Source: Perca fluviatilis (Eukaryota > Chordata > Actinopteri > Perciformes > Percidae). From it: DNA of 64,000 bases. The notes below the pieces were generated by a model. The model had not been told where the DNA came from. It did no database searches and saw only the letters and a list, made by a program, of their open reading frames with translations. Both the position numbers and the translations under genes were made by a program. Below are positions 23,128 to 35,211 of this stretch, piece by piece; position 1 is the stretch's first letter, and each line of letters starts with the position of its first letter. The stretch spans positions 9,458,050-9,522,049 of the forward strand of contig NC_053119.1 of assembly GCF_010015445.1 (NCBI RefSeq), in the 5' to 3' direction.

Positions 23128-23945
23128 ACGTAAGCTATGTTTTACTTTTTGAGCTAATGAGTGCTCACTACCTGAATGGCAGTGGGAAATAAACTAAATA
23201 CATTTACACAACTACTGTACTACTACTACTGTTGTACTATAATTTCAAGCAACTTGTCCTTTCTTTTTATTTCTATGTTATGATACTTCTACTCCACTAC
23301 ATTTCAGAGAGAACATTTTTACTTCACTACATTTATTTAGGAGCTATAGTTTCTAGTAACTTTTCAATTTAAGATTTTACATTCAAAACATATCATCAGT
23401 TTATAAAATTTGATTTATTGTTGCAGATTAAAACTACCACAAGTTTATAGTTAATGTTAGCAGTTAACAAAAGCTTCACCCTAACCAACGGCAACAATAA
23501 AGTACTGCTTACATATTAATACGTCATGATCTAATAATATAATAGTACAACACTGACAGTAGCCACTCTGCAGTATGAGTACTTTTAATACACACATTTT
23601 GTTGCGGATACTTCTGTACTTTTACTAAAGTCAAATATTGAATGTAGGACTTTTAATTGCAATTAGGTATTTTTATACGGCATTATTGCTACTTTTACAT
23701 AAGTGAATTATTTGAATACGTCTTCCACCACTGCTGAAAATATACACACTAAAAACCTTGGTCCCTGGAGCTCTGGGAATCCAAGGGAAGTTGGTAATAT
23801 AGCCTTGTTTACCTCTTCGTTTGACACATAAGTTAGCTGCATTTACAGGCATACATGATAATTGCAATATATATATATATATCATTAAGCTGTAAGCTAT
23901 ATATTACTTTTTAAGCTAATGATTGCCCATCACCTGAATGGGCTC
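22938..23945. repeat. Local direct duplication separated by a repeat
   Basis: Segment 22938-23190 and segment 23744-23945 share CACACTAAAA, GCTCTGGG, TTCACACATA/TTGACACATA and GTTAGCTG. They also share GCTAATGA and CACTACCTGAATGG or CATCACCTGAATGG in the same order. Between them lies a repeat of the ACTTTTACTTAAG family (23200-23735). An (AGT)n run at 23091-23128 expanded only in the first copy. This lies upstream of the znf143 start codon, in its 5' intron. Confidence 0.7.
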
Positions 23946-24592
23946 ATATTTCATCTTTTGTCACAGATTCTTTTTGGCGCTTGTTATTTTGAATATAGCA
24001 TTTGGGGGCTAGCTAGCTACAATGTTAGCACCACTATGACTTGCCACATGTGTCACCCTGTAAAGAAACATTATCTAACAAGTGTAACGTTAATGAAGCG
24101 TCTCTGTTGTAAAGGCTAAGGGTGCTCAGTTAACGTTAGCACGCTGAAGGCATGTTTGTATGCACAGCCGAAACGATATGTCAAAACCTGGACAAAAAGG
24201 AGTAGCAATAGGGTGGATAGTTAGCCACCACGCTAACAGCATTGCTAACTACGCCAACCGGGCTCTGTCACGACTTTTAGCGCTTTATTAACAAAACTGT
24301 TTCTTGCATATTGCGACGTTTATGAGAATACAGCTATTATAAGTTAATACATGAAGTCTAAGCTGACTATGTGACAGCTGATGGGCTAGCTAGCTGTCTC
24401 CACGAAGCTCCCGGCTAAGCTCCTATAACTAGCGACGCAGTTAGGAAACAAGAACGAGCTAATTAATGATAACATAAGCATTTTGACTCGGTAGATGTCA
24501 ATTTTTATTTCAATGTAAAGCAGTTTTCCCCATCCTCCTTTTCATTTGCAGTCGCAGCCTGACACTCCCTCTCTCTCGGAGATGGCTGTGGG

Positions 24593-24610
24593 AATAATGC
24601 ATACTGGGTA
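24593..24610 (-). promoter_or_regulatory. znf143: ZNF143/Staf binding site in the znf143 promoter region
   Basis: On the minus strand this reads TACCCAGTATGCATTATT. It agrees with 15 of 18 positions of the Staf consensus as remembered (YWCCCRNMATSCMYYRCR), including the CCCAGNATGC core. A second half-match, CTACAATTCC at 24645-24654, fits the ACTACAATTCC extension of ZNF143 sites. CCAAT motifs lie at 24614 (plus) and 24775 (minus). Human ZNF143 is reported to regulate its own promoter, so the site fits autoregulation. Confidence 0.6.
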
Positions 24611-25403
24611 AAAACCAATTTATATACTAACCTCCGAAAATTTCCTACAATTCCTCCTGTTCGACCACCATGCACCAGTGCAGGAAACACTTCGCGATGT
24701 CCACACACCGGGAACATGTATGACACCAGAATCCTCCACGCGATGCACCCGCCTACTCATAATTCAGACACGGTGATTGGTTGGAGGGAACACTGCTCCC
24801 ACTCTGATTCGACAGCCATGCTCTATTCGAGGACGTGTTGTTGTTATTCAGCTTCCCGGGCCCCTAGCAGACGCCATTCCGCGTCGGTTTTCGTATTTTT
24901 TTTAAACATTATTTTAGTACATCAACAGTATGTACACACACAAACTGTCCATGCCAGAGTTAACAGAGACATTTTAAAACACAAAATGAGTCTTAAGTTA
25001 TTTGCCTGCGTCGGTTTTCGTATTGTCTCGGGCTTTTTGTAGAAAATGTGCTGCGTCGTCGTAGAAAATTAAATATTTAAGCTTCAATATAAGACGACAG
25101 TCCACCTAGACATGGATTACTAGTCACGGTGTGCCGAAGGAGATGGTTAAATTTGTTCTTCAGCAACAAACATAGATATATAAGAAGTATATAAACCGCG
25201 ATGTGTGTGGAGTTTTTCGGCATCCATGTTGGAAACAAGGTCGTGTGGGTAAAAAAAAAAGGGGAATGTGGGTAATGCAGTAAAAAGGCATACTATATAA
25301 ATATCTCTGGAAGGGGTGAAATGTCCAGCTGACATCTATAATACATCCATCGCTGACACCAAACTAGACAAAGCATCACATGAAAAGATTCAGAACATAG
25401 AAC

Positions 25404-25404
<1 letters not shown>

Positions 25405-25488
<84 letters not shown>
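25405..25488. repeat. (GATA)n microsatellite
   Basis: About 21 tandem GATA units. Confidence 0.97.
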
Positions 25489-27297
25489 ATAGGCATAGGC
25501 CTAATACCTGACCACAGCTGTGACTGAAAGAGGACAGACCATGGGACACACACAACAGCTGCACTTTTTTTTAACTACCTGCCAACTGTACCAAGACATC
25601 AGAGACAATCTTACAGATTCCAAACACCCAAAACATCACTGTTAATAAAAAGACCTCCATACCTGCCAGTTAAAATACTGCAATCTGCAAACACAGCAGC
25701 AAGATTTATGAGCTGTTGTGTTGGAATAAAACCACCTTGAAGGCTGTGAGTCGTCTGTATTAATGCACTGACCGTTTGCACGTACTGTGCTGATCTCTGT
25801 AGACTAGAACAGATAGCATACCTCTAAATACAAATGTTGCCATGCTTACACCGTTCTCACTTAGGCTTATTTGCTTTTTTACTGCAATGTCCACACTTTT
25901 CTAAGCTATCTTTACTTATCTATTTAAAATATTTTTAAAGAGAACATTCAAAATTTTTATAAAGTTTGTATTTTTAAGTTTACCTATTTTCATTTATATA
26001 TTTGATTACAATGTTCAATGTTAAACAGCTCTATTTACACATTGCATTACATTGCAGAATGACCCATCTCAGGCCCATTATCATTATAGCCTATTACAAA
26101 ATTATAATTACTGAGGCATTCATATGTAGGCTACGTCACTTTAATGTTGCGGCTGATAAAAGTGGAGATAAGTTTTACTACTGCTGAATTTTACCAATGG
26201 ATCAATACATCTTTATCCATAATAATACATCATCATTTATTTGTTGATTCTATTTTGATCTAAGTGTTATAGTACAGAATTATGAGGTATTGTAACACTT
26301 CAGAAATAATCACTGAGAAACAACATGATAGCAAACCTTTTAGATCTGAAAGTGAAATCAGTAAGTAAAGAATATTTAAACCGTTCAACCTCAGTTTTAA
26401 TATGTGCACAAGTGTAGTGAGTGAATATTGTACACGTTAGCCACTGAGATACTAACAATGTTTATTTTATTTAACATGGGGTATTTTCTGATTTACAACT
26501 GGAATCTAGCCTATTAAAAACAAACAAAAAAAACTGAATTTGGATGTAACATTTTTAATCAAAAAAGGGCAGTTTGTCCTGTCAGCATTTCTTTGTAAAA
26601 CATCTTTGTGGGAGTATAATTGAAATTCAGTTTTAGGCTATAGCCTGTCAAATTTGAAACACAAGGTTTCTCTCTTTCTAAACATAGTTTTTTCTAACGG
26701 AGTCACGATTAAAGTGACGTATAGGCTTTTTGATCCAGGTGGAAGTTGCCGCGAGACACAAATACAGACAGGAAGATACTGTCAAAGTAAAAGCTCTCAC
26801 TTTTGTTTGTATTAAAGGTGCTGATTGCGAAGATCCAGGACTTAGCCAAAACATTTGAACATCGACAACTTCTCAGTCCCTCCACCCTTTCTGCTAAAGC
26901 CCAAAACGGTCTCCTAAGCCCCTCCCCCCACAAGGGAGAATGAATGCGTGTGCATGAGCAGTGATTGACACACAGTTAGACACCCCTCCTGGCCCTGATT
27001 GGTGCATCTGAACAGGGAGCCGGGGATTTTGTTGGGACTTTGTTTTTTTCTGTGGCTGTAGGCTATTCCTTGTTTTTTATTGCCTCAGACCAAACATGAT
27101 ATAAATCTTTCAAAGCCACCATGGTACAGCTGTTTTGTCTTTTTGTGACAAAAGCGTCTCATTTAACCTTACCTTTTGGGCTAACCTATATTGTGTTTGT
27201 TGTAAATTGACAGAAAGTCAGAAATATTCTGTTTTTAAGTTAGGAAAAATGTTCTCATGTTGTTTGTGGTAGGCTACTTTTGCTCCTAAAACAGAGA

Positions 27298-27730
27298 TCT
27301 TCAACAGGGGGTCCGGGACCCTTATGGGGTCCTCACAGTTACTGCAGGGGGGCCCAAAGTTATTGTTCAATCATTTAAAAAAAGTTTCAAAGGTAATATG
27401 TCTGAAAATATATATAAACATGGGTTCAACATATTATTAGCAAAGATAAATTGGCCTATTGTTGATTTTTAACATTGATGGCAGGCTTATTGGCCTGTAG
27501 GTAAGGTAGCGGTAGCCACTAAGGTAGCCAGATACAGTTAAGCTTAAGGATTCACTGTGCTACATATTCATTTATTCATGTGGATCCGCCATTTTATCAT
27601 CCTGTTTATGATGTATGTGTATGTTGTGTGTGATGTCTTTAAGCTACTGGGAACTGGAATTTCCCCTTGCGGATCAATAAAGTATGTATGTATGTATGTA
27701 TGTATGTATGTATGTATGTATGTATGTATG

Positions 27731-27801
<71 letters not shown>

Positions 27802-28031
27802 GTATGTTTAACATTAAAACCTGATGTATAAATATATGAATATGTCAATGATAATTATTGTAATACCTTAGTATTGTATGTACCATCAAATAGTATGTGT
27901 AAAGGCTTTAGGCCGCCCTACACATTATTGGAGGCCCAGTTTAACATGCAACTCAATTTGTGGTGGGGGGTCCATGCTCTGTCTCTCTTTCAGCTAAGGG
28001 GTCCTTGGCCTAAAAAACGTTGAGGACCCTG
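27298..28031. mobile_element. Interspersed repeat interrupted by a retroposon tail and tetranucleotide array
   Basis: The left part GAGATCTTCAACAGGGGGTC and the right part AACGTTGAGGACCCTGTCCT look like the two inverted ends of one element. Inside, CTTGCGGATCAATAAAGTATG at about 27670 is a retroposon-like 3' tail that runs into (TATG)n and (TATC)n at 27682-27801. Confidence 0.6.
27682..27801. repeat. (TATG)n(TATC)n compound microsatellite
   Basis: It begins directly after a GGATCAATAAAGTATG motif, a common 3' end of fish retroposons from which tetranucleotide arrays grow. Confidence 0.95.
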
Positions 28032-28376
28032 TCCTAAAACATTGAAATGTTCAAATGTAGCTATCCGTGGTCTAAAGCTGTGTTTGCTTTATTGCACATG
28101 TGTTTCTCTGCATTCACAAATCTAGAGGAGGAACATGTAAGATAATTTTTATTTGCCACAGTTCTTGAATTTGAGTTTTATTTTGAAGGTTTGGACCAGA
28201 AGTCGTATTGTCACCCGTCTGACTTGACTGCCTCCTCTGGTCATGATGATGGGGGCGTCTCCTCTTCTCCACTAACTCATCATCGGGGATTCCTCATAAC
28301 AGACTCAGTTGTTTACAGCTTCAGATCAGACAGGTTCATACATAGACACACACACGAACACACACACACAGCCGTC

Positions 28377-31300
28377 ATGTTCACCGGGACGCGGACGGAG
28401 AGCCGGGGGGACTCGGGGGTCCTGGATGCTGCAGCTCTGAGGCAGCAGAGGAGGCTGAAACAGGCGATCCAGTTCCTCCATAAAGACTCAGCAGATCTGC
28501 TGCCTCTGGATGGACTGAAGAAGCTCGGGACATCTAAACAGGGGGTGAGCCTCTTATGACAGGCCTTCATATTAAATATAATGCCACAGTAATTATGCTA
28601 CTATAGGCCATACATATTAGCTTATATAATTATAGGCCTATCTTATATATTATTAGCCTATACATTTCCCCGTCATGGGCTGTATAAGGGCTCAACTTAT
28701 AGGCTATCCCATAATATATTATAACCTACTATATGGTATACTCTTTTATTAGCCTACAAACTAGTATATTTCCATATTACAAATCCACTAAGTGATGGTA
28801 ACTTAATCATATTATATTTATACTTATTTTTTAGTTTTAAAAAAGCCTATTTTATTTACTTTCTCTTTTTATCTGTATTCATTTATGTCCATCTGATCTT
28901 CTTATCTTATTTTATAAATACATTTTTTGGCTAATTCCTTAACCAAATTAAAGGCTTATCACAATATGCTAAACTAATGCAAATTATGAAGAAGATGGGG
29001 GAGCCACTGCTGTATTTTTATTGATTTCATTATTTTAAGTTATAGAATCGTAGCCTAAAGGCCCTGATATATCTAAGGATAAAATAAGCATGTATAAAAA
29101 GGAGACAGTATTGCCAATGTGCAGGAGGTTATTTATTTTAGCAAAATGCAGTCATTTGTATTTTTGCTGCTATAACCAATATTCCTTTAAAAATTGAAAA
29201 TATGAAATTAAGTTAACCTCCCTTTTTGTTTGAGTCTAAATGCTCTAGAAATTAATATTCATATTTACATTGCGGACAGTGTCTTCCTATGTTGTTTAAA
29301 AGTAACATTTAACATCTTTTTAGTTTATCAGCATTACATGGCAGCATTATTTCAGATTATTGATTTGTTTTTAAGCCCCAGATCCACAGGGATGAGACAG
29401 GAACTTGATCACATTTTCTTACTGTATTTTCTTTATTAGCAACCACATCATATCCTCCAGAAGCGCCTGCTGGAGGCCAAGTTGTCCCGGGGACAGATGA
29501 ACATGTGTGGGGTGCCACCAAACAACGCAGGGGTCCTTGTGAGCTGTAGTTTCACTTCACATGAAGATGAAGACGAAGAGCAGGACGATTTCATCTACGT
29601 GCCCTGCAAGGTGAGTGAGTAAATATATATTAGATTAATCTAGATGACTTTTAAAATAGATTTCAATGTAAAAAGTTAATTCAGAATTGTAATCAGCACT
29701 GTAGTTTATATCTTTTCGTATCTCCAATCAGGATCAGTTTAAAACACAAAGAACTGCTGTGAAGCTTTTTCACAAATGATGTTTTTTTATTATTTTCTGT
29801 TGCTGCACTTATTACAGTATTTAGGACAGGAGGTAAATGTGATGATTGACACCGGCTGCAAACTGAACCTGATGTCCTCTCTAACTGTGGAGAAATTAGG
29901 GTAAGATTTTATTAAATGTCCATTTGACGTACATTAGGTCACTACAAGCATTCAGAGAGGTCAGTGTAACGCTTATCAGTTCAATTTTCTAAGCACAAAC
30001 GGACATTTGGAAAAACAGAAAAATGGGTTCAAATATCAAATTTTTCATTTTTTTCCGCCTTGACAAATTAAAAAATTTAATCTTTAACCTGTTTTTCCAA
30101 TTTTCTGTTTTTAGTCCGAGGATCAGAAATTTAGAAAATTACAAAATTGCATCTGGGCTCCAATTATTCACTACTGCAATGATATTCTCTCCCTCGTTCC
30201 GCCTAGCTACGCCCCGCCCCCCACTCGAAACCATCAGTTGCACCTCTGACCCCAAAGTCTGTCAGTTTTTCATTGTGGTCCATATGCAGTTACTGACCTG
30301 CATATTACGCAAAGTAGAGTATACCATTGCAGTAGTGAATAATTGGAGCTCAGACTCAAAATTGTAATTTTCTCAATTTCTGATCCACGGACTAAAAACT
30401 GAAAATTGGAAAAACCATTTAAAGATCCAATTTTTTAATTTGTCATGGTGGAAAAAAATGAAAAATTTGATATTTGAACCCATTTTTCTGTTTTTCCAAA
30501 TGTCCGTTTGTGCTTAGAAAATTGAACTGATAAGCGTTACACTGACCCAGAGAGTCCATTGTTTTTGTTTCTCTCAAAGTTTGAAAGCTCTGGTTGAGGA
30601 AAACAAAATGGAGACGGATGGGTTTCCATTTCAGAGGAAGCTTTGTATCGACGGACACATCAGAGAATTCCGCCTAACCATCGGGCATCGCAGAATAGTG
30701 TGCTCCTTTGTCATCGTAGGTAAGGAAGAAGTATATAATTAAAGATTACATTGATTTTTTTTGACTGTAGCCAGTGATTTTAAGGCACTTTTATAATATT
30801 ATTGTCCTCCAATTATGTTTAATTATTTGCAGAAAGTGACAGGCCGCTGATGTCCCTGGGCAACAAGACATTAAAGTCACTCAAGGTAAACCATCTTCTT
30901 CCCCAATGGCTACCGTTCAGACTCAGTCAATCATCCAATCACAGGAGGAACACTTAAAGATCATCAGCAACATATTGACGTAAATAATCAAGATACACAG
31001 CTAAAGCCTGGTTCACACGGGACGATTTTAAAATTGTCGGCCGATTTTCCAATCCTGAGAGACCCCACACACAGTGATAAAAAATATGGATATATGGAGG
31101 GGATTTGTTTTTTTCTCATACAGAAAAAAACACAGATTAATAAACGTTCATATATTTGTTTCCATGTACTCTGGTGGACTGCAGTTGTGGATGTAGTTAT
31201 GCCCATCGACTTTATTTATTTTACACAGGCTGCGTGCTCGTTTGTCCCCGGGGGATACCACACGCGAGGAGAAATCGGCCCAAATAAATCCAACATGTTG

Positions 31301-32290
31301 GATATCCCCGATTTGAGATCGGAGCGGTCCCGACTTCCTTCCGAGCAGACGAGAGCAGTCTTAACACACCACACACGGCAGGAATATCTGATCAGATTAT
31401 TTTACGATAATCGGAGCATCCTTAAGATTGTCGGGAGGGGTGAATCGGGGCTAAAATCGGCCTAATTATCCTGCCGTCTGTACCAGGCTTAAGGGACAAC
31501 AAGTCCTCCAAACCATAAAACCATATAGGTAGTTTATTCCTACCCTCTAAAATGACCTACAGGAGCGTTTCATAAGTTGGCGCCGCTAGCGGTGGCAGGA
31601 TACGACCCACAGGATCGTTTTCTGCCCTCGTACAGCATCTAAACCAGAGACCTAACAGGCCCTGGTCCAAACACGTCGTTGATGTTGTGAAACAGTTGCA
31701 GTTTGGTTAGCTTTAGGCACAAAAATGAACTAAGTTTAGAAAAAGATTGTGGTTTGGGTTCAAATCAGTACTTTTGTTATGTTACTTCACTGGTTACACA
31801 CGTGACACAGAACGAGAAGTAGTTCAGTGTGTTTACGTTTATTTTCAATTGGATAGAAACCCCGGTCTCCTGGGTGAAAGTGTTTGCCACCCCAACCTAC
31901 CTCCTTAGACGGAGTTTTGGTGCTCTCATACTTGGTCACCTTACTTCCTGCTTAGCTCCCATTGGCCAGTAGAAGGCGCCGCATCTATAAACGTAAATAT
32001 GGGTTGTATTTGCCGCTCGTACAAACGACTTATGGTGTCGTTTTTCAGGGGAGGAAGTCTTCTAAGAGATCAAAGACTAACTAATAGACAAATGACTCTG
32101 CTATTCTTACATCCTCTCCACTAGTAGGGCAAAATAAGTGCAAATAAATGTGATCTCTATCTGCATGTAAATCTATGTGTTGGTATATCATCTTGTTTTG
32201 TAGTGTGTAATTGACACTGAAAAGCAGATGTTGGTGTTTGGGACGACCGTGAGGGAGCAACTTCAGTTTGCCAAAAAAGCCATTCAATGA
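28377..32290 (+). CDS. nrip3: nrip3, nuclear receptor interacting protein 3
   Basis: A small protein with a retropepsin-like aspartyl protease fold, related to NRIP2. Six exons: 28377-28544, 29440-29610, 29818-29900, 30580-30719, 30833-30885 and 32204-32290. All have GT-AG borders and matching phases, totalling 702 nt or 233 aa (human about 241). The N-terminus has ALRQQRRLKQAIQFLHKDSA and DLLPLDGLKKLG, near identical to mammalian NRIP3 as remembered. An acidic stretch (EDEDEEQDD) precedes the protease-like domain. The motif VMIDTGCKLNLMSS places the DTG triad at residues 124-126. The C-terminal part has SLGNKTLKSLKCVIDTEKQM. Proteolytic activity is not claimed; it depends on dimerisation and is uncertain for this family. 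Intron 3 holds a 589-bp fold-back element, and intron 5 holds a MITE and other repeats. Confidence 0.96.
29959..30547. mobile_element. Fold-back MITE with ~220-bp inverted arms (nrip3 intron 3)
   Basis: The left arm starting GGTCAGTGTAACGCTTATCA (to about 30187) and the right arm (about 30327-30547) ending TGATAAGCGTTACACTGACC are long inverted repeats. They also share GTCCGTTTGTGCTTAG and CCAATTATTCACTACTGCAA. The element is flanked by the 6-bp direct repeat CAGAGA (29953-29958 and 30548-30553). It has no ORF of note. Confidence 0.88.
31003..31491. mobile_element. MITE with AAGCCTGGTTCACAC-type inverted ends (nrip3 intron 5)
   Basis: The left end AAAGCCTGGTTCACACGGGA and the right end CTGCCGTCTGTACCAGGCTT are inverted. 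Interior motifs AAATTGTCGG and TAAGATTGTCGG are also roughly mirrored. About 490 bp with only a chance ORF. Confidence 0.7.
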
Positions 32291-32485
32291 AAGGTACGAT
32301 TTTATGACCTTCAACTGAGAGTTTGATGAGTGTGCACGTCTTCTTTTAGGTAGACCCTGAATAATACTTCATATACCCTCAGTTCCACACAATTAACAAG
32401 TGAAATGAAATGCATTTTGTTGCACAAAACACTTTTCATGGTGCCAAATCTGCTTATCGCACAACATTTTTGTGATGGTTATGTA

Positions 32486-32536
32486 TATAGATAGACAGAT
32501 AGATAGATAGATAAATAGATAGATAGATAGATAGAC

Positions 32537-32597
<61 letters not shown>
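32486..32597. repeat. (GATA)n microsatellite
   Basis: About 110 bp of GATA units with a few GACA and AATA variants, downstream of the nrip3 stop. Confidence 0.95.
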
Positions 32598-32788
32598 CCA
32601 AACTGGGAAATGACTGTGTTATTTCAGACTGTCACTGCATGTTGTGAACATACAGAAATGCTACAAAACCAGTGCAAAAGTTTATCCCACTAAATGCACT
32701 CCACAAAAATATTACTTAAAATAGCATAACAGAGTTCTTCATATTTGGAAATGTTACAACAAAATATATTTATTTGAACATGTATTCA

Positions 32789-32794
32789 AATAAA
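32789..32794 (+). terminator. nrip3: Possible nrip3 polyadenylation signal
   Basis: AATAAA about 500 bp past the stop codon. No better AATAAA lies closer. Confidence 0.45.
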
Positions 32795-32952
32795 CATTTA
32801 TTGGACATCATTGGACCATGGACACTACATGAAGTTAAGGAAACCAAATATTCTACAAATTGATCTCACCAAATCCTTTCTGGTTCTTCTTCTCTCCTTC
32901 TTCTTTCTTTTGCACAACAGTTCTTCTGATTTCAGAGACCTGTGATAACAAC

Positions 32953-33057
<105 letters not shown>

Positions 33058-33059
33058 CA

Positions 33060-33900
33060 CCAAAAGCAATACAATTATTTACTCTTACAACTAGACGCCT
33101 CATTGGGCAACATCAGATTTCTTACAATTACATCAATTCACACTTTCTCTCTGCCTGTTTGCTGCATTCATCCACAGACTTCCCTTACACAGCAGTTCCT
33201 CATGTAGCAATACGTAGCATTCTTGTAGCCCATAATAATGTTTTAGCTGTCACTACAGTAGTAAGTATTGTGCAGCTAGAAAATAAATGATTAACAGAAC
33301 TTGCAGTATTTTAAGATTCTGATAGAATTGTGATTTATAGCTATTGTATCTTATAAATAAGTATCGTTCTGCCAGACATACAGTAGTATTCTACGTTAAT
33401 AGCTGGAAATCTAGGAGAACAAAAGGTTGGAGGATTTTATTGTGAAGTGTAGCTGAAAAACTTAGCACAATCTATTGCATACAACTGTTTATCTACCGTA
33501 TTTTATAATGTTGTAAATGTATTTTCTAGTCCAAAAACATGTATTTGCATTGAGGTCACTGCCTTTTAATGTTTACAAAATGATAGTGGCACTTGTGATG
33601 TTTGATCAGGATGTGACTGTAGCAAAGTGCAGCACTGAATATCTAATAAAATCCCCAAATGATTTGAAAGTTTCTCTATGTTTTTTTTGCATCATTTTTT
33701 TTTCCCACAGGAAATCTAGCACTTTTGGAAAATCTTGCATAGACCTATTTTTTTTTTTATCTGAGAAACATTTATAAACAGGGCCAGCCTAGTCTGACAT
33801 CATTAAAGCTGTTAATCAGAAAGAAAAATCCTGACACACCAACAGGAATCATTTTTCACCCCTGCCTGTTCAGGAAGAGACAGAGAGCAGCTTTAATTGC
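33060..33900. other. nrip3-C11orf16 homologue spacer
   Basis: AT-rich sequence with no recognised exon. Human ASCL3 and TMEM9B would fall in this interval; no bHLH or TMEM9-like sequence was seen. Confidence 0.45.
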
Positions 33901-33916
33901 TCAACTGACCTATGAC

Positions 33917-34029
33917 GGCACCATAGCAACCGTAACATGACAGCAGTGTTTGGTAGCGGCCGGTGAACAGCCTCTCCAGCGGCCGCGAAGAAGACTGACT
34001 CTGGGTCTTGAACATTTCTCCATGGCAAC
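33917..34029 (+). promoter_or_regulatory. RFX X-box-like sites upstream of the C11orf16 homologue
   Basis: GGCACCATAGCAAC at 33917-33930 matches 13 of 14 positions of the X-box consensus GTNRCCATRGYAAC. The second half-site CCATGGCAAC lies at 34020-34029. X-boxes bound by RFX factors mark promoters of ciliary genes. A GC-rich segment (33955-33990) lies between them. A possible first coding exon begins at the ATG inside the second motif. Confidence 0.5.
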
Positions 34030-34092
34030 CAACATCAACAGTGAGGCGAGGTTGTCGTCTGCAGCTGACTGTGAACTACATAAAAACTGCAG
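34022..34092 (+). CDS. Possible extra 5' coding exon of the C11orf16 homologue
   Basis: ATG followed by 23 codons (MATNINSEARLSS...) and a GTAATG donor. If joined to an acceptor AG at 35201-35202 it continues in frame through Ser-Thr-Ala into the ATG at 35212, adding 26 residues. The acceptor has a weak pyrimidine tract, so this may instead be 5' UTR. Confidence 0.35.
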
Positions 34093-34744
34093 GTAATGTA
34101 CACACTCAGTTTTTCTGTGTATTAACTTTCACAGCAAAGAAAAAGAAAGCATGTATTTAGCTGCTTCCTTTACGGAACATACACATGATAATTGTGTTTC
34201 CTGTTATGATAAGAGAAAAGTGGTTTAGTTCTCGAACTAGAACTTTTTCAGCAACATTCTGTGAAAATGTGTAAAAGTACAACATTTTAACAGCAAAATG
34301 TACTTAAAGTATTGAATTAAAAGGCTACTTGTTGGGCAGAATGGTCTGTTTCAGAGAGTTATATTATTATAATATATATCATATTATTGGAGTATTATTC
34401 TGATACAGCATATTAATGTTACAGCTGGTGGAGGTGAAGCACATTTGAACTACTTTATGGGTTTAATATAGCACATTACCACATTTTATAAATCCATCAT
34501 ATCTTGTTTATAACGTCTTAATCTGTAAAGTAGTAACTCCATTTGTCATATAAATGTAGTAAAAGATACAATATTCTCTCTATGTAGTGGAATAGAAATA
34601 TAAGGTAGCGTAAAATTAAAATACTCAATTTGATTTTGAAGCAGTTTTATGGTTTAATGTCCTTAACATAGCCATTGTGTTAAAAATGAAGGGTAACCCC
34701 AGAGTAAAAAAGAAACTATAAATGCAGAGAGTTAACAAAACTTT

Positions 34745-35090
34745 GTTTGGGTTAGTGGTAGCTCAGTCAGTAGGGACTTGGCTTGGGAACCAGAAGGTTG
34801 CCGGTTCAAGACCCTGTACGGACCAAATACGGACTGTGGACTGGTAGATGGAGAGGTGCCAGTTCACCTCCTGGGCACTGCTGAGTTGCTCCCAAGCAAG
34901 GCACCGAACCCTGCTTGGGGCGCCCTTAATGGGCAACCCCCTGACTCTGACATCCCTCCATTAGTGCATGTTTAAGGTCCTGTATGTGCAGGTGTGTGTA
35001 TTTCGGGCCTGTGTACAATATATATCAACAGAGTGTAATAAAAAATGTATTCTCCCCCTGGGGATCAATAAAGTATCTCTTCTTCTTTTT
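34745..35090 (+). repeat. tRNA-derived SINE, plus strand
   Basis: The head resembles a tRNA gene, with box A-like TAGCTCAGTCAGTAGGG and box B-like GGTTCAAGACCC. The body includes GTGCCAGTTCACCTCC, and the 3' tail is GGGGATCAATAAAGTATCTC followed by TTCTTC. It is a retroposon, not a functional tRNA gene. Confidence 0.8.
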
Positions 35091-35211
35091 CTTTTTTAGA
35101 TTCCTTGTTTTAAGCAACTCATTGTTTTATTGTATCCCTGTCTCTCTCTCTTTTTGCATTTTACCTGTTACACTCAACTATCTAATTAAGCACTGAAAAG
35201 ACAGTACAGCG

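Larger units (their letters stand above)
24720..28190. other. znf143-nrip3 spacer, no gene recognised
   Basis: Contents: the distal znf143 promoter, a (GATA)n tract at 25405-25488, an AT-rich unannotated stretch (25500-26700), a CpG-poor segment near 26700-27000, and an interrupted interspersed repeat at 27298-28031. In human, IPO7, TMEM41B and SCUBE2 lie in the corresponding interval. No exon of these was recognised here. Confidence 0.5.

Noticed and set aside
33060..34000. Search for ascl3 or tmem9b remnants between nrip3 and the C11orf16 homologue
   Set aside because: No bHLH or TMEM9-like stretch was seen on either strand.
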